From Tetranychus cinnabarinus (Eukaryota > Arthropoda > Arachnida > Trombidiformes > Tetranychidae): a stretch of 64,000 nucleotides of DNA. The position numbers and the translations under genes were made by a program. This document shows positions 11,491-22,185 of the stretch, one piece after another (the first letter of the stretch is position 1; every line of letters starts with the position of its first letter). The DNA lies in NCBI GenBank assembly GCA_022266195.1, contig WHVY01000001.1, positions 13,082,001-13,146,000 on the forward strand, given 5' to 3'. The notes under the pieces were generated by a model. The model saw only the letters and a list, made by a program, of their open reading frames with translations, was not told where the DNA came from and ran no database searches.

Positions 11491-11510
11491 AAGATTAATT
11501 GCGCTATTGT
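11491..11510 (+). promoter_or_regulatory. Conserved upstream block of receptor gene E
   Basis: AAGATTAATTGCGCTATTGT, 157 bp before the ATG at 11667, followed at ~11575 by GATGTTAACTTCTTATGG, matching the flank of gene C. Confidence 0.35.
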
Positions 11511-11666
11511 TTAAATCTTTAGCAAAGCTTGCAATTAACTACTGTATATTGATCAGTTAGAAAAGGCAAACAATGATGTTAACTTCTTATGGTTAAATTT
11601 GCTTGAAAAGTTTTTCTAAGCGTCTAGTTTGGTGTTTGGTTTAATATTGGTAGATACACAATAGAA

Positions 11667-13705
11667 ATGTTTAATTTCACAGACTTTGGAACCAAAACAA
11701 TTGTGATAAAAGCCATTCAATTAGTGTTTGGACTTCGTTTAACTGATTTTGATGATACAGATGTAATCAAAGATCTAAAGCGAATTGAATCAATTTGTAT
11801 TTCATTCAATATTTTACCAAATGGATTCGCTCAAGATGAAAGTATAACTCCATCTAAATGGAATAAAACCAGATCGATCTTCTATTCCAGTCTAATGACT
11901 GTTCATATTGTTCATTTAATATTGTTGAGTGGCTTTGATTTACCAGAAGATTTGGCTTTAATATTGGGTGACTTTTTTTATGGTCATCGAAGTCGCAGAT
12001 ATTTTTGGCCTTACTTGCTAAATCTGACTATTTTTGCTGAAGTCTTGAGACATTTTTGGATACATCTATACAAAACCGGTGGACCATTTTCATTTCATAT
12101 GCATAACTTTGTTTACGATAAAGGATACAAACCTGAAGCACTGTTCATGAGCCTGTTTTACTGTCATAAATATCGTTACATATCCAATAGTTTAGTTAAT
12201 TTGTGGTTAAGAACAATTTTAATTTCTGTAATAAGCATGGGGCGCAGTTTTAATCATCATTGTTCAATCAGTATCACAACTAAGGTGCGACCTAAAAAGT
12301 TTGCAACCAAACGGTTTTTTAGTCGTAGCTCCTCTTAAACTAGACACTTTGGCATCATTTTTATATTACAGGATTAGTTGAAATATAAGAAACATTTTGA
12401 TATATTTTTTGTATGTATTGATTCAGTATCAAATCAGAAAATGGACCTTAAACATTTGATAAACGGAGATCGATTTTTTGACTAGTCTCTGCCTTTCTTT
12501 GTATCAGTGTGTAAAACTCTGATGGCCTTAGAAATTTCAGAATTCAGTGTTTATCTGGCAAACAAAAGACTCAGGAACGATGAAGGAATAACAAATCATG
12601 AAAATTCTGATCGAAAGGCCAAAAAAATGGATAAGAAAAATTTGGCGCGTTTTTCAAAATTGCCGACGGCTGAACTCAATTTCAGTGGACTTTAGCCTGA
12701 AAATTTTATATGAGTCTGTCTAATTGACAATATTTATCGAAAAAGAACAACATAAAAGCATTCAAATAACGGTATAAGCCCAAATCAACGTACGAACAAT
12801 AAGAGAGGTTGCAAACTTTTTAGGTCGCACCTTACCTCCAACCACACCACAACAATTTGTTTTTATATACTTTTGGCTACTAATAAGCTATTTCGGGATT
12901 GTCTGTACTGTAGGAAATTTGATGTTAACTGGTGCAACAATAAACATTGATTTGTCTTATATTACTTCAGAGCTTGCTATGTACCGAAAACTTTGCAAAA
13001 CTTTGTTGATGAAAAGATATTTTCTCAAGGAAGCGATTTTTTGCTTTACTATGAAACCACTATTCGAGATATCATTTTGTTTTTAAATGAAACCGAGTAT
13101 CGCAACCATAAAATCAGAAACTGGCTAATATTTTTGTATCTTGGAGTATCGTTTACTGCAGATTTTGGGTTTTACTCTTCCACTATAGTCCATATTGATA
13201 ATGAATCTCTAGACATCTCTATAATGGCTATTTCTGCTTTGTCCATATTCGTTATAGGGACTTGCTCTTATATAAATGGTATTATGCTGACAATGGTGAG
13301 TGCATTATTGATCATTGACAAGTACTATTATATTTTTTTTATGTTTTATATCATTTGTATTAGATGCACTCTTGTGCTAAAAATTATATGAAAGTGACTA
13401 AATATTTGCCTTCAGATGTTATATCATTCATAAAGGTAATTTACTTCCTCTAATTCATTGTGATATTATGATTATTGCTCAGTGACATTTTATTTCTAGT
13501 TTACTGATTTACAAAGTCGACTTTCTAGAACTGACATTATATTTACTATCGGTGAAATTTTGCCTATGACCACAGACGTCTTTGTTATTATAAGTAGACA
13601 ATCATTTCGTTTTCTTGTGATCTACTGATAATTTTTGATTTCAATTAACAGTATTTGATCGAAAATGCAAGCTTGATTATGATGCTCATCGTAAACATGA
13701 AATGA
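11667..13705 (+). pseudogene. Gustatory-receptor-like gene E, broken by a transposon, frameshifts and a lost donor site
   Basis: ATG at 11667 opens MFNFTDFGTK and the frame follows C and D for ~190 residues. Damage visible against the paralogs: one extra base near 12241 (ATGGGGCGC where B has ATGGGTCC); a 550-bp element inserted at TA (12283-12832); one base lost near 12961-12973 (TCTTATATTAC for TCTTATTTTTAC); and the donor after exon 3 reads ATAAGT instead of GTAAGT at 13590. Remaining pieces are exon 1 to 13295, then 13364-13435, 13500-13589 and 13652-13705. The last exon and stop are otherwise intact. Confidence 0.85.
12283..12832. mobile_element. TA-flanked MITE, 550 bp, inserted in receptor E
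   Basis: Perfect 26-bp terminal inverted repeats begin AGGTGCGACCTAAAAAGTTT (12283-12308) and end with the complement (12807-12832). TA flanks both ends (12281-12282, 12833-12834). Genes B and D show the empty site (CAACTACCTCC in B). A 62-residue frame inside has no transposase motif. TA duplication and the AGGT...AAAAGT-type terminus fit a non-autonomous mariner-like element. Confidence 0.85.
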
Positions 13706-13959
13706 AACATAAGTAAGTAGAAAGTATCATTAATATCAAATTCAAATAATTTAAAGTGAACCTAAAAAGTTTGGTGTACCTTAACCTATAGAGACAAAAT
13801 TGTTACTTGAATTGTAAGAATCACTTTTACGCTGTGGATTCGGAGTAAGTTAATAATGTCCAATAATTATGTGCAAAAAGCTGGTTTACTTTTAGGGTTA
13901 GCTGGTTTACTGTAGCACTGGAATTATATTATATCAGCTAATTTAAAGTAGAGTCCTTA

Positions 13960-15717
13960 ATGGCTGTGAATATTTTGCATTTAATATTGTTAAGTGTTTT
14001 TGATCTACCAGAAGATATGGCTCTTATATTGGGAGACTTTTTTTACGGGTATCGCAATCGCAGCTATTTTTGCCTTTACTTGACGAATCTAACTATTTTT
14101 GGTGAAGTTTTGAGACAATTTTGGATATATTTATATAAAACAGGAATACCATTTTCATTTCATATGCATAACTTTGTTTTCGATAAAGGATACAAGCCTG
14201 AAGCTTTGTTCATGAACCATTTTTATTGTCATAAATATCGTTTCATATCTAATAGTTTAGCTAATTTTTGGATAAGAACAATTGTAACACTTAGCATAGG
14301 AATGGGTATTGTTTTAATTATTATTGTACTATCAATATCTCAACATCTTAAAACACCTCAACAATTTATTATATTTTCCCTTACTTCTGGTTCATAATTG
14401 GTTATTCCGGGATCGTCTGTACTGTAACCAATTTGGTTTTAACTGGTGCAATAGTTAGCATTGATTCGTTTTATTTTTGCATTAGAGCTGCTCATGTGTA
14501 GAATGCTTTGCATGATGTTACTGAAAAGTGTCGTGAGAAGTTATCTTTACAGAAGAGCGATTTCTAACCGTATCATGAGACAACTATTCGAGATATCATT
14601 TTATTTCTAAACGAAACAGAGTATCGCAACCATAAAGTGCGAAACTGGCTTATATTTTTGTATCTTGGAATATCTTTTACTATTTTCGGATTCTATTCTG
14701 CCGCTATAGCCCATATTGATAATGGATATTTGGACTTTGTTATAATAACTCTGTTAGTTATTTCTGCTCTGTCTTTATTCACTATTGGGGTTTGCTCTTA
14801 TATTGCTGGTAGTATAGTGACAATGGTGAGTGCCTATCAATCATCGACAAACATTATTATATTTAATTTTGTTATGATTCATACTGGGTGACAATTAAAT
14901 CCTTAAGTAAAGTAAAGGGCTATAAAAATCGTATTTCTCGGTCGATTTTAACCAAATTTTCAGGAATGAAATTTAAGAAGAAAGGAATTAAATAAATCAT
15001 TTTTGGAAAGTTCAAAACTCAACGGGTGATCTTATGGCGCTATTTGTGAAGGAATTTGCTTGCTTCTGACTTTAAGAGTTGTAACGTGTTTTTCATCTCA
15101 TCTTATCAGTTATTCATCGGATTTTTTATCTGATGAAAAATTTGAGCTTCTCTATCGAAGTGAGACAATTTCGATAGACGTTATTGTTAAAATAGCCCAC
15201 TTGGAAAAAATTCTCATTGCAACCCATATTGCGTCATAAGATCGCCCTTTAAGTTTTGAACTTTCCAAATGTGATTCATTAAATTCCTTTCTTCTTAAAT
15301 TTCATTCCTGAAAATTTGGTGAAAATCGACCAGGAAATACGATTTTTATAGCCCTTTACTTTACTTAAGCATTTAATTGTCACCCAGTATCATTTGTATT
15401 AGATGCACTCTTGTGCCAAAAATTACATGAAAGTGACTAAATATTTACCTTTAGGTATTATCCATAAACTTCATCTAATTAATTATGCTGTGATATTATG
15501 ATGATTAATGACATTTGATTTACAGAGTTGACTTTCTAGAACTGACAATGGATTTACTATCGGTGACATTCTGCCTTTGACTACATGGGTTTTTGTTATT
15601 GTAATAAGACATTACGATTTATTGAATTTCAACTCAATAATAACTTTTCATTCTAAGCAACAGTACTTGATCGAAAATGCAAGCTTGATCAAGATGCTCA
15701 CCATAAACATGAAATGA
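13960..15717 (+). pseudogene. Gustatory-receptor-like gene F, 5'-truncated and decayed
   Basis: Similarity begins at MAVNILHLILL, the TM1 start, so the first ~85 codons are missing. Further damage: extra bases near 14370 shift the frame; in-frame stops occur at the sites aligned with CATGTAAAG (TAG near 14497) and TTCTTACCG (TAA near 14566); a 504-bp element lies in intron 1; exon 2 (from 15403) has lost its 3' half and donor; exon 3 has lost its acceptor. The last exon (15664-15717) is recognisable but has a Lys in the membrane span. Closest relative in the window is H (29951-30987). Confidence 0.85.
14884..15387. mobile_element. TA-flanked MITE with ~160-bp terminal inverted repeats in intron 1 of receptor F
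   Basis: Ends CTGGGTGACAATTAAAT (left) and ATTTAATTGTCACCCAG (right), flanked by TA (14882-14883, 15388-15389). The arms pair over about 160 bp (14884-~15045 and ~15230-15387) with few mismatches, leaving a ~185-bp centre. Pseudogene H preserves the empty site (TTCATATCATTTGTATTAG at ~30620). No coding capacity. The long arms could form a strong hairpin in RNA. Confidence 0.85.
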
Positions 15718-15744
15718 AACATGAGTAAGTGGCAAATATCATTA

Positions 15745-16067
15745 CCGTATCGGCGCACATAATGTCACGGTGCTTCAAAACGGGCTCGCTCAAATAACAG
15801 CACTCAGACGCTCATGGGCTATTATTAATGACCACTTTGAGCTTTTTCTTGACCGATTAGCAGAGAAAAAATTTGATCTTATGAATGCATTTCTATTAGT
15901 TAATTGAAAAATTCAAAATAATAGTCAAAATTTCTCTATTAACCGATCAATTTCGATTTTTACAAATTTTTCCTTTTCTGAGTTAACGCATGCTCAGTGA
16001 CTGAAATTCTCACTTATTACGAGCGAGCTCGATCCGAGGCACCGTGACATTATGTGCGCCGATACGG
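15745..16067. mobile_element. TA-flanked MITE, 323 bp, just after receptor F
   Basis: Perfect 29-bp inverted ends beginning CCGTATCGGCGCACATAATG, flanked by TA (15743-15744, 16068-16069). The empty site is seen after pseudogene H (AATATCATTAATTATC near 31003). No open frame of note. The GC-rich ends stand out from the AT-rich surroundings. Confidence 0.85.
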
Positions 16068-16450
16068 TAATTATCTTATACTTTGAAGTCACGCAAAAAG
16101 TTTGGTATATTATATTGCTATTTTTAAATTTATATGGTCACCTTTTGGGTGCGACATATTGCCACAATGTCAAAAAAGTTGACTCATACCACAAAAAATA
16201 CTCATCCCATAAAAGTTATTTGACTTTTACACCTTGTACATATCATCTATTTTAATCTAAACATTAAATATAATTCCGATTCCGATTTACTGAATAGATT
16301 GATTTCAAATGAAAAAGAGCAACCAAAGTAGTCACTCTCATGTTTACTAATTGTTCCTGATTTGATCGAATTGAATAAACATTTTCATAAGAGTAAAAAA
16401 AGTATTTATTTGATTCAAATTTTTAAATCACATTACATTTTAAATAACCT
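16068..16450. repeat. 3' flank of receptor F, duplicated at 31010-31490
   Basis: Runs collinear with the 3' flank of pseudogene H, including GCAAAAAGTTTGGTAT, ATTGTTCCTGATTTGAT and TTGAATAAACATTTTCA-AAGAG. It contains an AATAAA that could be the old receptor poly(A) signal. The short frame at 16052-16255 is chance. Confidence 0.7.
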
Positions 16451-16780
16451 TTTAGTATCAAAAAATATTTTGATGGTTGTTATGGTTAAACGCAACCAAT
16501 TCAACCTTTGAACCCAATTCTCATCCTTTTTTATTTTTTTTCTTCCCAATTAGATCAGCATCTTCATCATCACTCTCAACAAAACTATTACAATTCAACA
16601 GAGTCATTGATCATCTCAATCAACATATTTATTAATTCATTATTTTTTTCTTTAATACATTGATTTACAAAGTACACTTTACATGCATTTCAATGTTAAC
16701 CAATTGATGCTTAAAGCATCATTTAAATCAATTGAAGAACATAATAAATGTTGAAAAATTTAATTATTCACAATCGGATA

Positions 16781-16926
16781 CAGTAAAGTACCAGATAATG
16801 ACAGTAACTGGAAATAGCTTATTCGTACTATTTGCCGGGCAGTGTATTGAAAAATACAGGTTTTTTAAACCCCTCCTTAATTAGGGACCATTGACAAATT
16901 TACTGTCACTATCTGGTACTTTACTG
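16781..16926. mobile_element. TA-flanked MITE, 146 bp
   Basis: Ends CAGTAAAGTACCAGATA and TATCTGGTACTTTACTG with TA on both sides (16779-16780, 16927-16928); the arms pair over ~28 bp with one mismatch. The CAGT terminus is typical of Tc1-like elements. Confidence 0.75.
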
Positions 16927-17197
16927 TAATGATTAATATTTTAATCAATGTTCATCTAAATGAACATTGAAAAACCATGAATTGAAAGAAGAGAAAAAAG
17001 AGGAAGTGTTATTCAAAAAGTTTAAGTGCAAGCCCCTTCAAGTTGTTCTTCCCTCCAAAGAAGAGTTTGAAAAATGAATTCAGCTCTACAGTAACCAGTT
17101 TTTACTTCTTCACCTTTCACTTCTACTTCTTCACATTCCGTTTCTAATACTTCACCTTGAGCTTCTTCTTCATCCTCTTCTCCATTATCATCTACAG

Positions 17198-17499
17198 TAG
17201 TAAATTTGGATGATAAAAACAAAGTTATTATTCCATCAGGAACCGAAGAAACCTTACAATTGATTGAGGAAATTTCAAGAAATCCTGATTTCCCTCAGGA
17301 ATACCTGCCGGAAATTGGTTTGGAAGATCGTTGGCTGCAAGAAGCTATCGATGAATGTTTAGGTGATGCGACTGCTTCCAATAGTAATTGTCAATATTTT
17401 GGTAGAGAGAATAATCCTATGGTCTCATCACTCGATTCCTTCAATTTAGATGAAAATCAATGTTTTGATTTGCTCAATTCTTGCTTTCTCCAATTTTAA
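17198..17499 (+). CDS. Possible last exon of an unidentified gene
   Basis: A ~95-residue frame (VNLDDKNKVII ... LLNSCFLQF, stop TAA at 17497-17499) has no good ATG, but a long pyrimidine-rich tract ending in CTACAG stands directly before it, as at a 3' splice site. The product is acidic and without membrane spans: TEETLQLIEEISRNPDFPQ, then GLEDRWLQEAIDECLG, then a Ser/Asn-rich tail. No domain is recognised, and no upstream exon could be found in the preceding receptor DNA, so it may be an orphan exon carried here by duplication. The opposite-strand frame (17022-17222) is low-complexity Glu-rich and less likely. Confidence 0.3.
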
Positions 17500-18249
17500 C
17501 AATTCACATCAATTAGTTGGTCAAACTTTGTATTCTTTTCATAGTTTGTAGTTAATCATAAATATGTTACATAATATTGCTGCACATTACGTATTGTGTA
17601 TATCAATGTTAAGAGGTTAAAAGCAAGTAAAAAGAAAGAGAAAAAATATGTGCTAGATAAGACATTTTATTTCTACTGACTTTGCTAGATTATTGATTGT
17701 TTTTTGCCTTTTCCAGTTTGAATGATGATTTTAAATTAATTTGTTCATTGTGAAGATACTAAAAGCTGATGATAATTTACTACAGACGTCTATGACAAAA
17801 GCAATTGATCAAAATGAACTTTGAATAGGTTGATGATGAGAATGATTAGTGTAAAGCTAAACTCTAGGGTTTGATGGTGAAAGTGAACCACGATCAAGAT
17901 GAGGATAAGGTGCATGGAAAGAGAAGGAGATGATGATAATGATGATTAGATGAGGTTACATGATGACTGTGTGACTTGAATTTTTTGTTATTCAGTTGCG
18001 TGAAAATTGAACAATGTGTATATTGTAATGGTAATGCATAAATTTTCATAAGTTATGTGTGTGTGATCCTTTTGTTGAGTTAAAATCATTAACAGGGGGC
18101 AAACAAAGATTGATGGGAAAAAATTGGCTTTCACCTTTAAATAAGATTTCAAAATGTACATTTTTGGAAGGACTCTCTTTTTATTTTATTATTGTAACAT
18201 AAAGAAATGAATTACAAAATAAAGAATAATAAAGATAATCAAAAATAAT
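17500..18249. other. Non-coding, ATG/GAT-rich spacer
   Basis: Contains short ATGATGATA-type simple sequence near 17925-17955. No supported gene. Confidence 0.5.
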
Positions 18250-18759
18250 TCATAAAGAAAAAGTGAAGTGATTCAAATGTGTAGGGTATGTATTGAACGA
18301 TTTTTTGCCGTAATCAATCATAAATTGCCCTGTGGTCACCTTGCCCATGACTAATGTCAGACTGTGAATAATATCATCTACAATCTTTATTATCGACGAT
18401 TGATGGCAATTTATGATGGCGATTCTTTTTTTTCCTTGCCTCACTATTGCCACCAGAAGATCACCACGTCCTGTATCGAAGGTATCGATATAACCAGGGA
18501 AGAATTGCCTTCTAAAGCAGGTCAGGATGTTTCCAACATTTCTATATTTCCAGGCAGCACGGTTCTTGCGTGAGCGTTTAGCTGCTTCGTCCATTTTTGC
18601 AGCATACCCTTGGTCCATTTGCACTTGAATAGATTTTGGTATTTCCTGTGTACAAACAACACATTTTACGTCAGGATGCTTTTTGTCAAGGTATTTAAGT
18701 GTTTTCCACAACATGTCTTGCTGTTTGTAGAGATTATACTGTGAAAAACAGTAACTCAT
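18250..18759 (-). CDS. Hypothetical protein, 169 residues
   Basis: ATG at 18759 (MSYCFSQYNLYKQQD) to TGA at 18250-18252. The protein is basic in the middle (AKRSRKNRAAWKYRNV), has a CVVC pair at residues ~33-36, and no signal peptide or membrane span. The mixed composition and 510-nt open frame in AT-rich DNA support a real or recently lost gene. An upstream exon is possible. No family recognised. Confidence 0.4.
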   Translation of the reverse strand: MSYCFSQYNLYKQQDMLWKTLKYLDKKHPDVKCVVCTQEIPKSIQVQMDQGYAAKMDEAAKRSRKNRAAWKYRNVGNILTCFRRQFFPGYIDTFDTGRGDLLVAIVRQGKKRIAIINCHQSSIIKIVDDIIHSLTLVMGKVTTGQFMIDYGKKSFNTYPTHLNHFTFSL

Positions 18760-19000
18760 TTTTACTCAAAGAAAATAATAAAACTAAACTAATTTCCAGT
18801 TTAAACCAATTTGAAACTTTACGGCGAACGGATTCTATTAAGAAAAAAATTGCGCTTCGAAAGCTGTGTTGTCATAGAAACACGGAGTCAATGACAACAT
18901 AATAATGTTACACTATATTCTTTGTTGTTGAAAGAATTGAATCTCAGTTTAATTATTTTTTTCAAAACATTTTGTTTAATCATTTATGATAATTGTTATC

Positions 19001-21886
19001 ATGGCGTCTATGCCATTTGCTGTGCCTGAACATGGAGAAAAACGAAAACGAAAGTGTGAATGTAAAACGCATCCATATGCATTGGTAAGTTTGTTTATAT
19101 TTTTTGTAGCGTCTTAACGCGTTCTTTTCATAACATCTCATTTATACATTTCTACCTTTTTATTCCAGGCCCAAAAATACATTGCTAGACTCAAAAAAGC
19201 ACCCGGAGCCGAATTCTAGCCGTGTTAATTAACGCAAATTCCACAGGCTATTGGACATCGTTGTCGAAAAGTATGGCTTCCCTAGATGTGATTGTTTCCA
19301 TACGGATTGGTTTTATATCGATTGATTTCATCACATTGAGGAAGAAATTGAATTTTACTCATTTCACATTTTCCGAAGTGATCTAATGCAGCATCTAATT
19401 TCATCATTAGATCAAATCTTCACCTTCGCGTGATTATTATTCTGATTATTATAATTATGATAATTATTCTGCGTCAGCAAAGTATTCAATTTCATCAGCT
19501 TAAATGCTATGTAATCAAAACTGACACTTTTTCCAATTAAATATTGATATACACGTAATTTCAATTTTTAAATAGTCAGTAATGACTATTTATACATTAA
19601 ACATTCAATTATCTATGAATTTGTTAGCTTTGTTTTCATTATTCGTGTTTCCACAATCAATTTCTTTTCTATGTTTCAGTGATTTAATTTGTTCAATTTT
19701 ATATCTAATATATTTATTATAATGAAAATTTTAGTAATTAGTAATATTCAATAAATTGTTATAACGTTAATATCGTTTTTTCCTCGCCTATGATGATTCT
19801 GCGTTTGATTGTCAGCATAGTTTGACAGAATCTCACAAGTCAACTGATGTCTCAATTCGTCTATTTGTAAATCTTTACGTCGGCTGAGCCGCTTGGATTT
19901 TTCCAATTTTTGCTTCAGTTGTTTAACAAAAACAGCACAGTTGTGATCTTTGTTTGACACATTATAAATACGGCATCTACCATGAATACAATGCTCAATT
20001 TGCAGCCGATATTTACAATATGGCACAAGTTTTACACATTCTGAATATTTACATTTTATCAGCATGGAGTCCATATCTATTTGAGAAATTGAGTTAAGAT
20101 CATCAGGATTTCTTGGCAGTAGCGGCACCTGTGCTCCCGGAGCGTTCATTGATTCATGTACATTACATTTCAAAGGACAATATGGTATCTCGGATACGTG
20201 ATTTTTGATATAATTAGCAATACAAGCTTTGCAAAAAACAATCTTACATCCAGTAGGGCTCGTTCATGGATAGTTGGTTCTCTAGCAGGATTTGCACAAA
20301 ACAAACACAAGTATTTTCCCAACAATTCATGTCGATAACCTGCCAAGTTTCAATATCGTAAAACGTATCAACTTGTTTTTCTTCAATATAACGATACTGC
20401 CGATTATGCATCAGTTGGATACTATGGGGGTTAGGCATCCTGTTTGAAGCCATTGAACATTGAGTTGAGAATAAAAAACACTTTTCAAAAATTATGCTAA
20501 TAAAAAGATTAAAATTAAAACGATGGTTTAAAATGTACGTGAACAAAAGCAAACAAATTTCACGCGGAAAGTCAGTAAGATGAGAACTTGTGCAAACATT
20601 CAAAAAAAGTTACCGCCTTAAACGTTGACTGTCAATTGAGCGCCAAATATGAATTTCTAAAAATCATAAATGATTCAAATTAAATTTTTTGATGTTGCGA
20701 AAAATCCAACAAAATTAATGAATTATTGAGCATTGATAGAAATGAGTGATTGCATTCACCTAAAGTCTCAGGTCAGTCTTGTTATCGGGCTAAACATAAG
20801 ACGGTAGTTGAGAAGATTCCGTTGTTGAAGGGGAGGGTAGGGGAGGGATACGCCGTTCCTTGTGCGGGATTAAGATTGTTCAAATGAGGAACCATTTATC
20901 ATTCCCTACATATCCAAATTTGAATATCTCAATTCTTGAAAGTTTCCATTAAAAGCAGGAAGTTTTCAATCATTAGATTCTACCGTATTCGGTTTCTCTC
21001 ACAATCAATACATTTTATGTTCATCTGCATTTGTGTTTGTTTGTGTTAGTCAAAGTCTCAGTGGACAAAGTTGAGTTGCTCATTTTTGTTTTCGAGCTCT
21101 GATTGAGAACTCTGTTTCACGCCAAGTGAATTTTGTTTCATTCTTTTTGAACTCAACGGATTAACTCAGCGGAAACGGGAGACGCTAACCCTATGCATAA
21201 TTTTTTGTCCTCTACACTTCCCTCGTCTTTCTTCAAAACAGAACTAAATCAGAGCTGCATCTTATTGAATATACGCTCTGAAATTATTTCAATTGGATTA
21301 AAGTGACCATACGCTTAAACTATGTGATTCTTAATCTTAATCTTTAGCGTTCGAATTTGAGTCTGAAATTAACTTTAATCATACAAATATAAATGCCGCA
21401 CTATGCTCAAAATAATCCAATCAGAAAAGTTCAAAGGATTACTTAGAATTCCGAAAATCCGAAGAAAGACATGTGACCTTATACTTTCGACAAGCAGTGT
21501 ATATGGTGTCAAAATCGCGTAAGATTATACCACACAAACAGCATATGAAAGCATAATGAAAATGTGTAATGTGATGTTCCACATCGTGTTTGAGCCCTTT
21601 ATATCGATTAGACTCGCAACAGTTAGTGTAATTACGAATGCAGTAGCTGTAATCGATAGGGTCCACTTTTGATCTGATTTCTAATCTCACTTCCTCACAA
21701 TCTTACATAATCATTTTATTTCAGGCCCTCAGTCGGATTGAAACTATTGTGGCTCGACATTCAGATCCAACCTTCTACCGGCAACATCGGATAAAATTCA
21801 ACAAGTATTTGGACAGGATTTATTATCGTTATGGTCTGCCGACATGTAGCAAAGATTGCTATTATTTATATTTTGATGAATCATGA
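19001..21886 (+). CDS. Small Cys-rich hypothetical protein (two exons)
   Basis: Exon 1 (19001-19084) encodes MASMPFAVPEHGEKRKRKCE followed by CKTHPYAL and ends at GTAAGT. A phase-0 terminal exon at 21725-21886, preceded by TTATTTCAG, encodes a 53-residue tail with FYRQHRIKF and YGLPTCSKDC and ends in TGA, giving 81 residues in total. A second copy of this terminal exon, with its own TTCCAG acceptor, lies at 19169-19324 but has a stop after 16 codons. The joining of exon 1 to the distant exon over a 2.6-kb intron is inference; splicing to the near exon would give a 44-residue peptide. No known family; Cys spacing hints at metal or disulphide structure. Confidence 0.35.
19169..19324 (+). pseudogene. 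Broken duplicate of the terminal exon at 21725-21886
   Basis: After AQKYIARLKKAPGAEF the frame hits TAG (19217). In shifted frames the sequence continues as RKFHRLLDIVVEKYGFPRCD and then FYID, matching the intact copy at FNKYLDRIYYRYGLPTC. A stop, a frameshift and a loss of spacing mark it as decayed. Confidence 0.5.
19748..20453 (-). pseudogene. RING / TRAF-type zinc-finger protein, two frameshifts
   Basis: Reading the minus strand from ATG 20453 (MASNRMPNPHSIQLM) the product follows three frames in turn. The first frame runs to about 20315; the second gives a CxxC start of a RING (YLCLFCANPAR); the third, from about 20246, gives CKIVFCKACI then PYCPLKC, the rest of the RING, followed by Cys/His pairs resembling a TRAF-type finger (CKYSECVKLVPYCKYRLQIE, then HCIHGRC) and a Lys/Arg-rich coiled segment to the stop near 19748. 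Two single-base shifts inside the RING core mean no intact ligase can be made. The family acts in ubiquitin signalling. It lies inside the presumed intron of the plus-strand gene 19001-21886. Confidence 0.6.
20640..21438. other. Non-coding spacer with G-rich tract
   Basis: Apart from the G-quadruplex motif, no gene, repeat or RNA is recognised. Confidence 0.5.
20830..20847 (+). other. G-quadruplex motif
   Basis: GGGGAGGGTAGGGGAGGG: four G-runs of three or four bases with loops of one or two bases, the pattern of a stable intramolecular quadruplex, in a ~65-70% AT background. It lies in a gene-free stretch (20640-21430). Confidence 0.7.
21439..21690 (-). other. Cys/His-rich open frame of doubtful status
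   Basis: An 83-codon frame opens at GTG, with no ATG, and contains HDVEHHITHFHYAFICCLCG, suggestive of a degenerate zinc finger. With no start and no partner exon it may be a relic related to the RING/TRAF pseudogene nearby. Confidence 0.2.
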
Positions 21887-22185
21887 ATAGGTTTGTATTA
21901 ACGCCACTAAAGATCAATTTCAATATTTTAATCTATGCGTTACCTTCAGATCGCCAAACCTTATTGATATTAACCAATTATTTTGATAGTGAAAAAACTT
22001 TAAGCAACTGTGTGAATGTTAATCAGCTGTAGAAATATTGCATTTTCACTGGTATGCCAGTACTATTTTGGTCTTCAAATGTGTTTATTGAATTTATAAG
22101 CAAATTGATTTATCATACACAGATCAGTATTGATTAGGCTTGGAACATCATTCTGATACGCGAAAAACAGCTTGTTCGGTTTCGT

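Noticed and set aside
12507..12695. 62-codon frame inside the element in receptor E
   Set aside because: Too short for a transposase and without DDE/D motifs; the element is taken as non-autonomous.
17022..17222. Minus-strand Glu-rich frame of 66 codons
   Set aside because: Low complexity and explained by the pyrimidine-rich tract of a plus-strand acceptor.
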